Shown: positions 37,423-49,913, numbered from the stretch's first letter. The stretch is 64,000 bases of DNA from Lotus japonicus (GCF_012489685.1 NC_080041.1:29377780-29441779), one strand, 5' to 3'. The notes: generated by a model not told the origin, from the letters alone. Made by a program: numbers and translations.

Positions 37423-40400
37423 TTGTGTTTAAAAATAAAACTTTGCAACTTACATTCCATCTATTAGGATTAAATTGCATTGGATCAGGATATATTTCAG
37501 GATCAAGATGAACCGACCTAAACCAAACCAACACTTTCCAACCTTTTGGAATGATGTAACCTGTATCACCCATGTACATTTAGTGAATGTCTGTAAGTAT
37601 TTCTGTAATTGATTCTGAATTTAAAATAAATTTTGATTTCTAGGTTAGAATTGATGATATAAAATTTGATCCACACATGCTACTAGTAATTTGTAAGATG
37701 AATTAAGAGCATATTACATTTTCAAATCTATATTTTGTCACATCATGATGTTTTCAAATCAGTGATGTAATGAACATCCGTTGTGCAAGCCAATCGCCAT
37801 CATTTGTATCTTACGCAAAATCATGTTCAAAAGAAAGGAGAAGAAGACATCAAATAGCTTAATTCACCAAATATGCAAAACACTAACCATTTATGTTGAC
37901 ATCAGACTTTGCCTCTCGAAATACCACAAGTGAGAATGTAATCACACGCAAGGTTTCATCAATCACCTATGGAAATATAGAAAATTGAAAATAAATGTAA
38001 CCCATAGTTGATAATTGGTCCAATATCATTTGTCAGTAACATGAGATCAACAAATCTATACCTTATAAAGAAATTCCATCTGTCGAATTTCCTTAAGAGT
38101 CAACCCTTTCTGTGTTGGAGGCCTTTTCTTTATTATTTCTTCTTGTTCTGCCTATTCAATGTTTAAACAATATTAACGTTAAATTTTTGTATTATAGAGT
38201 AAGATGTGGAGATATTTTAATGAAGTGATTAGAATTCATGTTTCTTGTTCATGAGTAATTGTAAATATAGATGGACTATGAATGATAATTGAATAACTTG
38301 ATGATATATACCTTAGCCTTTTGGAGATATTCTAGGTGCTTTTGCAGGAAATAGGTCGCCCACATGGTGATATGTCCTGAAGATTCATGACCAGCATTCA
38401 AGTACATCAACATGATATCAATGATTTCCTCATCACTCAACTTTCTCCCTTTATCATCTTCTACATCAATCAGAGCATCCATCATATCTTTGGCTTTTTT
38501 TGGTACAAATGTCTTCCTTTGCTCTCTTCTCTCGTCCACAATAGATTGGAATATGGCAAGTAGTTTTTTCCTCGCCTAAAATTCAAATAAATAAATAAAT
38601 AAATAAATGGTAAGTGTTCATAAAGTGAACCTGAGATGATTAAGTTCAGAACGAGGAAGAGAGAATTATAAACTCATTCAATCAAGTGAACATGAGTCTC
38701 GCCTTCGGGCAGACTTCCTTTCCCTGCAAAAGTCTCTTCAACCGTTAACCAGCTGCCCCATGACTCATCGTTTTTTGTTTGTACAAAGGTCTCATGGCTT
38801 TTTAACGCCAAGCTATGAGATCGTGACTGACGAACAGTTAAGACTTAAGAGTGTCCTAACCCAACCTCTCCCCTTAATATTATAAATTAAACCCAATACT
38901 AGTAATAAAAAACATTAAATCCCCTACGGCTAGCATAGCCTCATCCTAACATGATCATACATTTACTAGCCCATAACAATTAACTTTTGTAACTTAGAGA
39001 CAACAAGGTTCTTTAGGCTGTATTCTATTAAACTTAAGAAGAATTAGAAGCAAACAAATTCTAATTAACTTTCTGGTTTTCATATTGAGTATTAGAATTT
39101 GGGATACTTAACCACAAAATTTAGGGTTGTTTTACTCTTTCTAAGGACTATCTTGATCATATCTCTAGTTAAAGTGAGACTTCTAACAAAATGCTTAACA
39201 ACGTAAAATGATGTTGAGATGTTACCTTGAATGCCTTGTGGTATGCAAATCCAGGAATATTAATCTGCATGGCTCTAACTCCATGGTTAAGTTGAGTGTA
39301 TTCTCTTTCCAAAGCCTCCATGACATGTTCACTTTCTGAGCTAATGAAAATGTGCATGATGATTTTAAAAGTAAGCTTCCGCATCTGAGTTAAGAATTCA
39401 ATTTCTCCCATGTTGGACCATTTCTCCAAAGAACTTATAACATTTTCTTCAATGTATGTCAAGTACAGAGATAATGCTTCCATGCCATTGATTGAAGACG
39501 ATGTCAGGCGCCTGAGACGCTTGTGTTCTTCATACTCAATTGACACGAATGACTTCTTTCCCATGAGTTCTATTGTAGAGCGAGGCCAACCAGGTTCAAA
39601 TTTAGTGTCATCTGTCAGAACTCTCTTGCATGCTTCAGGCGTTGTCACAATCACACTTGGGTTCCCAAACATGAAGGCCTTGTATATTCCGCTTCGTCCA
39701 TATCTTTATTATTAATTAGATCATTAAAAAAATGCCAGGTGTCATCATACTTGGGATGATCAATAATGAAACTTCACCCTTCATAATCTCAATTTCAAAT
39801 TGGTACGAGTCTTTTTGGCTTCCTTGATATTAAGAAAAATGTATTCTTAAGAAATATTTTTCTAAACTATACTGAAAGCAAAAAAATAAAAGAAAAAGAA
39901 ATGAAAACAATAGAAATAGTGAGATAAAAGTAATGTTAGTGGAGGTTGATGGTGGCGGCAGCGGTTGGTGGTGGTGGTTAGGGATGACAACAATGTTGGC
40001 AGTGGTGGTGGAGGTGGGTGGTGGGTGGTGATGGTGGTGACAACAGTGACAATGATTGTTAAGGTTAGTGGTAGTGGTGATGACAATTGGCAACAATGGC
40101 AGCTGTGATGGCGGCAATGATGGTAGTGGTATCGGTAAAAGGCGGTGGCAGCGTGAAAATGAAAATAAAAAATCAAAACAAACATGTTTTTTAAATTTTA
40201 ACAATTTGCAAATGAAAATGAAAAATAAAAATAAAAAATGTTTCTTAAACCAAACCAACCCTACTTAATTCTTCATTTGGTCGGTGTATAAAAATAATTA
40301 AGAAACATAGTATGTTGTCGGTACTTGGTAGCATTTAATTTATTCTCAATTTATATTTACTTTTCCAAAATTACTTCTAGTCCCGTTTTCTTGATTTGTT

Positions 40401-42017
40401 CCCATCAATTATGCATTAGAGAATGATAAAAGATAGAGTCGCCAATTAAATAAGAATATTCTTATTAAAAAAACAATATACTAACTTTTACGTTAGTTTT
40501 TGATTTTTATAGTAAAGAGTAACAATTATTTATTTCTGGAAAAAAATTTATTTATAATTATTAATAATAAATAATTGATATTATGTATAATTATTTCTCT
40601 AGTTATATAATAATTTACAATTTAAATATAAAGTACTTTTGAAAAAAAATATTTTTAATAATATTTTAAAAAATTTAGTTATTTTTTATTTTCTATCACG
40701 TGCCACTACTAAGTTAAAACCAATTGGTTGAATATATAGCTTTTAATTTTAATTAAAATATGCTCCCTTTGAGAAAAAAATTTAAATAGGATAATGAATA
40801 AAAATTAATTAAATTTTAAAAAATAGGGTCATTTACAAAAATAATAAAAATTAATTTTATTAGAATAATACAGGCTGATTTTATATTATTTAAAATTATT
40901 TATCTACTTATATAATAATTTATGATGTAAATATAAAGTATCTTTGAAAAATTAAGACTATTAATAATATTTTTTAATTTAAATCGTAATTTTTTACTTT
41001 TCTAAGTTTTTATTCCAAATGATTTTTTCCTACAAAGGTTTGAATGAGACATTTTCCCTAAGTAAGGGACTTCTAAGAGGATGAGTTAGTTTTTTCTTAC
41101 CAATCTGTTTGTGATGTTCCTCTTTTCATAAGAGGGTTGTTCTCATGTACTTTATTCTCACTCAATAAAATTTCTTGTTGTTGTCAATATTTTTTAAATT
41201 TAATTAATTTATCATATGCCACTACTAAGTTTAAACCAATTGGCCGGTTACCTATATAATTTTAATTAAAATAGGCTACCTTCAAGAAAACTAAAATAAG
41301 CAAATAATAAAAATTAAATTAATTTTAGTTCATTTTAAAATATAGGCTCATTTATAAAAATGTAAAAAAACTAAATCTAATCAACTACTTACTTTTAAAA
41401 AAATATTATGCACTTTTTATTCAATACATATCATATCATTACCTTCTCAACCATAAACACAAGATAAGATAAGAGTCTATCTTGCCCTTATCTTTTTATG
41501 ATCTTATCCAACTCTCTATCCTGACTACCAAACAAGTCATTCACATAAGATTACTTTTGACATGTGGTATTAGCGGCATCACTCTTTGTTAGCCACATAA
41601 TTATTTAATGAGATATTATAAAGTCATATGAAAATTATACACAAGAGTAAAACCAAAATCATATAAAAATTAGATGTTAGTGATCAAAATGAAATCTTAT
41701 AATAATAATTTAGATAACTAAAAACTTATTTGAACCTGTATAAGTGTATATAATAGACTGAGTGTGATGAATGAATTGTACCTAGAGACAATGGAGGACA
41801 TGAAGGAATCAGGGTCCCTGGACTTGAAAGCTCTAAGGAAAGACCACATGTTGCCAATGAAGGGCCAGCCCATGTCACCAGGGGGCAGTGAGTACTGCTT
41901 CTTACCCAATTTAGATTCATACAACCACCAATTTACATTCTTGAGAATGTATCGCAACATCAAAACAGCAATGGCCATTAGGACCACCCACTTGGATTCA
42001 ATCTCCATCTTCATCAC
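37016..42017 (-). CDS. KAO: ent-Kaurenoic acid oxidase, cytochrome P450 CYP88A (492 aa)
   Basis: ER-membrane P450 that oxidises ent-kaurenoic acid in three steps to GA12, the entry to gibberellins. Minus-strand exons: 42017-41782, 39703-39226, 38575-38312, 38151-38062, 37966-37888, 37560-37454, 37358-37240, 37121-37016; together 1,479 bases, exactly 492 codons plus stop. Visible features: N-terminal membrane anchor and Pro-rich hinge ([14 protein letters not shown]), I-helix [11 protein letters not shown]-helix ETLR, and heme loop [10 protein letters not shown] with the Cys ligand. Residues and exon pattern fit CYP88A rather than the legume triterpene-oxidising CYP88D group. A TATA box lies about 66-73 bases upstream. 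Intron 1 is over 2 kb and holds a MITE with a GGT array. The first of the Met codons at 42017 was used; 42014 or 42008 are possible. Confidence 0.95.
37391..37421. repeat. TA/TG microsatellite in a CYP88A intron
   Basis: A TA run followed by a TG run within the intron between exons 6 and 7 of the P450 gene. Confidence 0.85.
39846..40248. mobile_element. MITE-like unit carrying a GGT minisatellite, CYP88A intron 1
   Basis: TTCTTAAGAAATATTTTT near 39844-39861 pairs with AAAAAATGTTTCTTAA at 40233-40248 in inverted orientation. Between them lies an imperfect GGT/GGTGAT array (about 39936-40150) bordered by A-rich sequence. No target duplication could be fixed. Confidence 0.5.
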
Positions 42018-42082
42018 TCAAACTTGAAGTCACCCCACCCCAAAGCTCCCAACTCACGAATGACCCTCCCCCGGTTTCTTTG

Positions 42083-42090
42083 TATTTATA
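42083..42090 (-). promoter_or_regulatory. TATA box of CYP88A
   Basis: Minus-strand TATAAATA, 66-73 bases before the first Met codon, at a suitable distance for a short 5' leader. Confidence 0.6.
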
Positions 42091-43650
42091 ATAAACTTAG
42101 AGGAAGTATGCGTTGTAAGAATAATACATGTGGTAAAATTTTAAGATTTAAGTTTAGTCAAATAGGATATATATATCAATAAAATATTATAGGAAACGTA
42201 TTATAAAGAAGAAAATACATAATTACATTTATTTAATAAAAAATTACATAAGTGCCTACCATTATAAATTTATTTAAGAAAATACATAATTTAAATTTAT
42301 TTTATTTTTTATTAAATAAATTTAATAGTTTAAAAATATGAGTGTCTACCATTATATAATATTAACACTTAATTTATTAAGAATTATCATTGTTACGGAA
42401 TAAAACAATAGACAATTTTTTTTTGGTAAGCATATTGTAATATATAAATATAAAGGGGTTCTAGGGGTACCCCAACCCTATACAACAAGAAACAAGGAGA
42501 AGAAGCAAGCATCAGTGCCAAGAGACCACTCCTGCTGCAAAAACAGAGGCAGGACAAACAAAACAGAACACAACTTCCTCAAAAGAGAAACAAAACCAAA
42601 ATTGATGATGTCGTATGCATTATGAGAATAAAGATTCCTTACTATGTAACACATCTAATTACGAGATAATATCTATCACATAATATTTCGACTTGATTCT
42701 CTTATGGTTTGTTGTAACCCTACGTATATAGACACGTTTTAGGTACACACTAATTGTTCAACCTGAATTCTTATTTCTCTCCCGCCTTTCTAACTTGAGC
42801 GTAAGAGTGTCAGGGAGGTACCCACCTCCGATGCCCACCTAATCACTTTATACTAGAAGAAGTAAGTCCTTATGTGGAGGAACGTCCCCGTTCACCAGTT
42901 CCGTACAACATTCCAAACTCATGTTCGGTATTCACTTACCCAAACATTAGCGCTGCTGTGAGGAACCAATAACTGTATTTCATTCATCTATACTATGCAT
43001 GACTAATGAATATGACAAGAAGGCAACAAACAAACCATGCGATCCACAAAAGGGAAAGTAAATTCAAATGTTTGTTCCACAAGAGGCGAAAAGTGTCATA
43101 GCACCCATCATTCTCGGTCATCAAACTTGGGAACATAAGATTTATAAAGGGTTAAATATCTCTTGGAGTGGATACGTTGGTAATCACTAACGGATTCGCA
43201 GATGGTGATAAACCCTTGGCGATCGAATGCCTGAAAGAGGTCCTTCAAGAAATTATGCAAACTTCCTCATACCCACCAATCCGAGCCAAGAGTCTCCGAT
43301 ATGGTAATTGTGTTTAACAATGATGACTATGGACAACACATTTTTTTATATTTTTAGTTCTAATATTGTAATAAGCAGAGTAATCATTGATTAGCGTGAC
43401 TCCGTTAATATCTTCTTTCACCCTGTTTCCTGAAGATGAGGCTTAAAACACATGAATTTAATCCCTTTTAATTATATGATCTAATCGCATTCAGATGATT
43501 CAACATCCCTCCCCTCGGTTACTATGAGGTTTGATGATAGATGCAACTCAAAGACAACACGTAAAAAAATATTTTTCTTAATTTGATTTTTCTTTTTAAT
43601 GATTATTTTTTAAATGAGCTCTTGTGTATATATATCATTCCTAATATATA
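42091..43650. other. Intergenic sequence, CYP88A upstream region
   Basis: AT-rich. Apart from the LINE-like tail near 42417, no gene or element with defined ends was seen. GC-richer sequence at 42780-43300 shows no coherent frame. Confidence 0.4.
42417..42595 (-). mobile_element. LINE 3'-tail remnant (minus)
   Basis: On the minus strand a GGGTTGGGGTACCCCTAGAA block is followed by an AT-rich end and an A-run (plus-strand T-run at 42417-42425). This is the common layout of plant LINE 3' ends. The 5' end is lost and no duplication was confirmed. Confidence 0.4.
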
Positions 43651-43676
43651 ATTTCACTCATTGTTGTCAATCTCTA

Positions 43677-45218
43677 TGTTGGGGTTGATTGTCAAGTCCC
43701 ACATTGCCAAATTTCTAAAATAAAGAAGGAGGTTAAAAATTAGCTATTGGAGAAGTTTCACATCGCTTAGTGTGGTGAAGGAAGGGGGAGACCAAGGCTA
43801 TATATTGGACCTAGGTTCTTTGTTTTTTTATGTACCAGTCAGTAGCACTTTAAGATTATATCTGACTTAATTTAAATATTTGCTTTGTGAGAGTGTGGTT
43901 GAATTGGGTATTGGGGTGAGAGTGAGAGAAATCTATGTGTTGTAACAATTTTCACATGGTGATAATTCGTTGGTTGCCGGTTTAGGCAACGGTCGTGGTT
44001 TTTTCTCCGGTTTTGGAGTTTCCACGTATTTTTCTTGTGTTGTGATTGTGTTTTATTTTTTCTTCAGTTGTGTTGTTTCCGAGCTGGAATCTATTAAAGT
44101 TGAGATTGATGATGAAGATAAAGCGTTAAGGCTCATTTTGTCCCTTCCATCTTCCTATATTCATCTGAAACTTGTTTTGATGTATGGGAAGGAAATTTTG
44201 AGTTTAGAAGAAGTTGCAACTAAAATTATTTCGGAAGAAAGGATAATGAAAAATGATGAAAGCACTTCATCAAGCTCAATATTTCTAACTGGAGGTGGGG
44301 CTAATGGGAAGAAGATCCTTGCAAAGAATCTGGCGTGCTGGAAGTGTGAAAGTCTGGGCATGTGAAGAGAAATTGTCTAGGTGGAGGAGTATCTGAAAAA
44401 TGACTCTGTGGTAAGTGCTAGCAATGTCTCCCTTGTTCTGGGAGATGGTGGTGATCTCATCTAGAAGATAAAGTTTGTCCTTATGGTATTTCCGCTATAC
44501 CATGGAAAATGACAAGTTATTGCTAGTGGATTCAGAAACATAACACGAGCATTGGTTGACATTGATGCTAGGTGTGTGGTGAGAGGTGTCGATGGCTAAA
44601 GAACTTCCTGGAAGCAAACATGGGAGTTGCACCATAAAATTTCAGCAAGGTTTCAACATGTGGAAATTCTTGGATGATTTAGTTCCAAGTCAAGAAAATT
44701 CTTGGAATGATTTATTTCCAAGTGAAGTGTACTCTTTATGGTGGAGTATAATTGTCGGTATAGACAATGTAAGCGGAAGATGTGTAACTCTTACAATCAA
44801 GGTGGAGATTGTTGGGGTTGATTGTCAAGTCCCACATTGCCAAGCTTCTAAAATAAAGAAGGAGGTTAAAAGTTAGCTATTGAAGAAGTCCCACATCGCT
44901 TAGTGTGGTGAAGAAAGGGGGAGACCAAAGCTATATATTGGATCTAGGTTCTTTGTTTTTATATGTACCAGTTAGTAGCACTTTAAGCTTATATCTGACT
45001 TAGTTTAAATATTTGCTTTGTGAGAGTGTGGTTGTACTGGGTATTGGGGTGAGAGTGAGTGAAGTCTATGTGTTGTAACAATTTTCACATAGTGATAATT
45101 CTCTGGTTTCCGATTTAGGCAACAATCGTGGTTTTTTCTCCGGTTTCGGAGTTTCCACGTATTTTTCTTGTGTTGAGATTGTGTTTTATTTTTTCTTCAG
45201 CTGTGTTGTTTCCCAACA
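43677..45218 (+). mobile_element. Internally deleted copia LTR element, nested in the hAT-like element
   Basis: 1,542 bp flanked by the exact 5-bp duplication CTCTA (43672-43676 and 45219-45223). The 3' LTR is 44810-45218 (TGTTGG...CCAACA). The 5' LTR (43677-44080) has lost its last few bases together with the primer-binding site. The purine-rich AAGGTGGAGAT directly before 44810 is the polypurine tract. The two LTRs differ at a modest number of positions, so the insertion is not recent. No protease, integrase or RT remains. Confidence 0.92.
44081..44400 (+). pseudogene. copia Gag C-terminal fragment
   Basis: The frame reads ELESIKVEIDDEDKALRLIL, then SLPSSYIHL, YGKEILSLEEV and a start of a zinc knuckle (CWKCESLG). 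This matches the C-terminal half of copia Gag. A stop (TGA at 44363-44365) interrupts the knuckle, and RNCLGGG follows in the same frame. It begins directly at the deletion joint with the 5' LTR. Confidence 0.8.
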
Positions 45219-46289
45219 CTCTAGATATATATCTTAATCTCTTACGAGATTACGATATCACGTACCAAAAACGAGACAAGCGGGGGGTAATAACTTTTTT
45301 TTCAAATCTCGACTAATATCACGAGATATCTCTTAATCTCGTGTAATATCGCAAGATTACCACGAGATTACGAGATTAGCTTGTTTTTTAAAAAATGTCA
45401 AAAAAATGTTTTGCCTAAGGCTAATTGAGTCACTTAACCCACAAATTTTAGGGTTTTCACTCATCTCTGTCGTTCTTGCCACTCAACTATGTCGTTCTTT
45501 CTACTTCTTCTCTCATCTTTGCGTGCGCAGCCTTCACTCATCATCTCGCGTGTCCACCAGCGCAACTTCCTCCTCCTCCGACGCGGCTTCCTCCTCCGTT
45601 TGATGAAATCCAATCTGATGATGAATGGATAACTAAAGAGGTAGATGTAGAGGATAATGATATAGACTACTCACATTTCTATTGGAAAATGCTCATCTCG
45701 TCCAGATTGATTATCTTTATTTTTCACTAGTTATCGACTGATTGCATTTGAGATTGTTGGGTTTCGGCATATTTCCATGTTTACTCATTTCTCTATTGTC
45801 TTATTAGCCGAGAAGTTCAACGACCTACTACTTTCCTTAATACAGCAGACCAATGATCTCAGTGTGATATGCCAAACACCAGTGAAGTCACCGGTTTTCC
45901 AGGTATAGATTTTACAACTAGTTTTCACATATCAGTTGCTGAAGAATTAATTTATGGGCTAATCACTCATTCAATATTTCTTTTTCATGTATCTAGTGGC
46001 GTGAATGAATGGGAGATATATGTAGGTACTTATTGGTTAACTTAGATAAACTAGGTTTGCACATGGTAGTATAACAAAGAAATGTTCTCTTACTGAGGTT
46101 CTGTTCTTTTGCATATTTAATTGATTTTGAGTACTATTACTATCACCAATTAGTTAAGTTGGTTGTCTATCATGAAGCTTGCGGACTTTTCCAAGAAGTA
46201 AGTAAGTAGACTTCAAGACCACCCTATGTTTCAATTTTCATGATGGATGATCAGTTATCTAGAGATGCCAGAGGTCCCTAATGGTATAG

Positions 46290-46557
46290 AAACAATGTAA
46301 ATAATCTCTTACATTTAAGGGAGGTTGAAAACTCTCGTTAAAAAAACTTGCGTATAAGGGAGGTTTAAAACCCCCGCTAAAAACCGCCACTAAATGCATA
46401 ATGCAGGTACCAGGGTTTGCTGAAAAACGCCGTCAATAATTTGTGGCGAGTGTAACTTCGGGGTTTTTCAAAACCCCCGCTAAGTAGCTCGCGGGGGTTG
46501 AAAACCCCCACTAAATGCAAAAAAAAAACCCCGCTAATTGACAGATATTTTGTAGTG
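46290..46557 (-). mobile_element. CACTA transposon terminal fragment
   Basis: The right border read on the minus strand is CACTACAAAATATCTGTCAA, a CACTA terminus. Inside it lie repeated AACCCCCGCTAA / TTAGCGGGGGTT subterminal motifs. No matching left terminus was found, so the element is truncated or rearranged. It lies inside the hAT-like element. Confidence 0.65.
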
Positions 46558-47258
46558 ATGATGGAGATGATGATTCTAGTTGTTCTAAATTCGACGGTGT
46601 TGTAGGATTTTAAGTTTGGACACTAGTGACTTATTTGTTCTTGTTTTAAGTTTATCTTAACTTGTATTGATGTTTTGTTAACTTGTTATGACTTGTGTAC
46701 CTTAGGTTTGGATATTTGGTAATTTTATGCATGATTTTAATTGTCATTGTTGGATAATTTGAATAATTTTAAGTACTATTAGTGTGACTTAATCATTATT
46801 AAAATTTTAAAAGTATTATTTTTGCACGAGGTAATCTCTTACAAGATTACGTTACGAGATTAGGTAATCTCTAGAGATTGACAATCATGATTTCACTTAA
46901 GTTTACCTTAGTCCCATATCCATATATGAAAATATATAATTTTAATAAATTTAAATAAAAACTAGATATAAATATTATGCATGAGTTTTGCTTATTTGAC
47001 AATTTTCTGTTCCATTTTATTTCCGTCTATTTAATTTTATTTATATCTTTATTCTTTTTCTATTACATCATCTATTATACCTCTCATTAATTATCGATTT
47101 ATTCAATTATGCATATATCAATAATGTGCATAATTAAAGACGCACAAAAAAATAATGTACTGAGCCAACATTTTTAAATTCAACGTAACCCATGTAAAAC
47201 TAGGATATTCCCAGTTAAATTCTTGAACATTACGCATCAATAGTGACATAGTGACATA

Positions 47259-47926
47259 CTCCCTCCGGCCTCAATTGTAAGAAAAAAACATGGAAAAAAT
47301 TTGGCCTCAAATATAAGCAAAAGTCATAAAATTCAACTCTATTTAATATTTTCTTTCCACAAATACCCTTACACATGCATTTTGTCATTTAATTTGTACA
47401 ACTTCCTATATTTGTATTACCGAGCCGCTATAACTCATTTCCACACACATTCCCAAGTTAATTTATGCTTCCAAGTTTCTTACTAGTACTATAAAAAAAA
47501 AAGACTTACTCCTACACTACTTAAAAATGGCAGCGTCACTTGTACCAAAAGAAAAATTGGCAGCACCACATAATTTGTTTAGCATGCCTTCATTTGACTT
47601 GGGCACTTGTGATGATGAGGATTTCTCACAATTAATTGTTGAAGATTCATTAGAAGTGGTTCATCTTTGTATGTTTTGATTTTTTACAAGGGAAACATCA
47701 AAAGGCATATTACTCTGCACGTTACTGCATTAAATATGTGAGACAATTAATAGTATCATAACGGAACCAAATGCACCCTGTTTAATTTCATTAAATTTTG
47801 GTGTTTAAAACTAGAAGGTTATTTTAGTACTTTTAACCCATAGTTTATACAAAATTAATACAAAAATTCAACTTCTTAATAAGTGTGCAAATGAGAATAT
47901 TTGCTTACAATTGAGGCCAGAGAGAG
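47259..47926. mobile_element. Stowaway-type MITE (668 bp) with an internal gene-like fragment
   Basis: The TIRs are CTCCCTCCGGCCTCAATTGT and the facing ACAATTGAGGCCAGAGAGAG, flanked by TA on both sides (47257-47258 and 47927-47928). This is the Tc1/mariner (Stowaway) signature. At 668 bp it is longer than the typical 100-300 bp and encloses a 50-codon frame (47527-47679). Confidence 0.85.
47527..47679 (+). pseudogene. Short gene-like frame inside the Stowaway element
   Basis: A 50-residue frame (MAASLVPKEKL through FSMPSFDLG, then an acidic stretch) whose composition is much less AT-rich than the surroundings. It may be a captured gene fragment. I recognise no domain and cannot show that it is expressed. 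Confidence 0.35.
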
Positions 47927-48091
47927 TATATAATCTATTCTAATAAATGATTTATCAACAACCAAAATATAAAATCATATATCAAGTTGACATATGGGTC
48001 CTTACGAACATCTATAATAACATATTGATCAAATTGATTGTACCCGACCATTACTTTCCTTTTTTATTGATCCGCGACAATTATTTCTAAA

Positions 48092-48778
48092 GCTATGTTT
48101 GACATGTCATTTCAGCTAGCTTATAACTTATTTGACTAGCTTAAAGCTTATTTGACTAGCTTAAAAGCTCTTCAAAAGTGTTTGGTGAAGGAGCTTATTT
48201 TAGTAGCTTAAAGCTTTAAGCTATCTCAGGTAGCTTATAGCTTAAAGCTTATTAAATTTATTCTCATTTTTATCCTTATTATTTTATTAAAATTCTACCA
48301 TTATCCTTATATATTTATAAAAACACTAAACTTATTTTCCCCTCACACTTACGTATGCAGTTTCCGCCACCATTCCCGCCACACCGCTGTGCACCACAAG
48401 TATTATAAATATTATATTAATAAAAATAAATATTATATTAATAAAAATAAATATTATATTTTTAAGATGATATATATGTAGCTAATAAAAATATTTAAAG
48501 TGATAATAATTTTAATATTAATATCATATTGGTATTAACGTGAAAATAAAGTAATGTTAAATATAAAAATAATTATACAAGTATGTCCTTTTATGTCATT
48601 TTATAATTTCAGCTTGTTTAACAGCTAGTTCTACCAAACACTTTTGTTTCAATCACGTAGCTTTTCAGCTTTCAGCTATCAGCTAACTTATCAGCTTTCA
48701 GCTATCAGCTAGCTTATAAGCTTTTAGCTAGTTTTTCAGCTTTCAGCTAGCTTATCAGCTAAACATGCCAAACATAGC
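48092..48778. mobile_element. MITE-like element (687 bp) with AGCTAGCTTATAAGCT repeats
   Basis: The ends GCTATGTTTGACATGT and ACATGCCAAACATAGC are inverted copies, followed on both sides by CTAAA (48087-48091 and 48779-48783). Both subterminal regions consist of repeated AGCTAGCTTATA and CAGCTTTCAGCTA motifs in opposite orientations, and the core is AT-rich. Confidence 0.75.
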
Positions 48779-48783
48779 CTAAA

Positions 48784-49726
48784 TCAAAACCTGCAGAAGA
48801 ACTGGGTGGTGGTTCTGAGACATATCACAGAGATAGCAATACAGCAATGAACTATATATATTATTCAACAATGATATACACACACCTCATTTTTTAAATA
48901 CTTTATTTCTACCTATTTTTGTTTCTATTTCTCTCCTCTTATCATCTATTACATATCATAATTTCTCTCTTTTATTTTTCTTTTCTTCCTATACTCCTCA
49001 TTCCACCTTTTCCACCTCAAATGAGAGGTGTGTAAGTAACATTATTGTATATATTTTGCTCACTTAGGTACTGTACTTCTTCTTCCATGTAGGAGTGCGC
49101 ATTGTAGATGTTTTCATCCTTAGCTGGAGATTCTTTAAGAGACTCTTTGTTGGTGTTTTAGTTTTTTACTTCTTGTTTTAGTTTTACGAAGCACAAAAAA
49201 ATAACAATAATAAATATATCAAGTTCAAATAATTGTTTTAATACTATAATATTTATTTTTGTAATTCAAGTTCAAAACATCATCATATTTTTCCTATTTA
49301 CACTTAATCTATAAAAATTAAATTAAATTTCAATAAAATAATCATATGTCACAATTTATTATAAGCCACAATTTAATATTATATAGTATATTAATCTAAT
49401 TCTTTTTTTTATTCAAATTCTATTCCGTAATTATTCTATTTTTTATTATTCAAATTCTTATCTGAGTAGCTTATTCTTATCTTAGCTAGCTTAGAGATGT
49501 GTTAGCCTCATCTCACTTTTAAACTAATAATATTTCAATATCTTTTTTTGTTACAATAATCTTTCAATATCTTGATTAAAGAAAAACCTTTCAATATCTC
49601 AGACGTTAATATCTACTTATCAAGTTTTTAAATTCTATCCTAATTTAAAACATTGTTGTATTTAACTCGAAATCAAACTCCATAATTTTCGAGAGTTCGT
49701 AATCATATCATATAAGGAAATAAAGG
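48784..49726. other. AT-rich intergenic sequence upstream of the PLATZ gene
   Basis: No gene or clear repeat. A TATATATA run at 49727-49734 could serve the PLATZ gene about 180 bases downstream. Confidence 0.4.
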
Positions 49727-49913
49727 TATATATACGGTGAAGTTACTTACGTGGGTACAAAGTTACAGACACTATTCATTAAATACTCTTCTTTTAACCC
49801 TTTTCTTGAAACAAGAAAAGAAAAAATAGGCTTCTTTTCACTGGGTTTTGAGGTGGGAGTGAGAGTTCAGTCTACAGAAGATTTTATAAGAAATCATCAT
49901 CATCATCATCAAT

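Larger units (their letters stand above)
43659..46889. mobile_element. hAT-like element, interrupted by a copia element
   Basis: Ends CATTGTTGTCAATCTCTAGA (left, after removal of the copia insertion) and CATGATTGTCAATCTCTAGA (right end, reverse-complemented) agree at 18 of 20 bases. They are flanked by the exact 8-bp duplication ATTTCACT (43651-43658 and 46890-46897). Subterminal TAATCTCTTACGAGATTA-like repeats occur at both ends. Without the copia insertion the element is about 1.7 kb. It holds only short frames (for example 45476-45730, with an acidic stretch), not a recognisable transposase, so it is probably non-autonomous. Confidence 0.85.

Noticed and set aside
37289..37579. CYP88A as a legume CYP88D (triterpene oxidase)
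   Set aside because: The I-helix segment [12 protein letters not shown] and the C-terminal region fit CYP88A better. This rests on recalled family features, so a phylogeny would be decisive.
43970..44080. Start of a 131-codon plus-strand frame that includes the copia Gag fragment
   Set aside because: The first third is LTR sequence; the same sequence is found in the right LTR, so only the part after 44081 is Gag.
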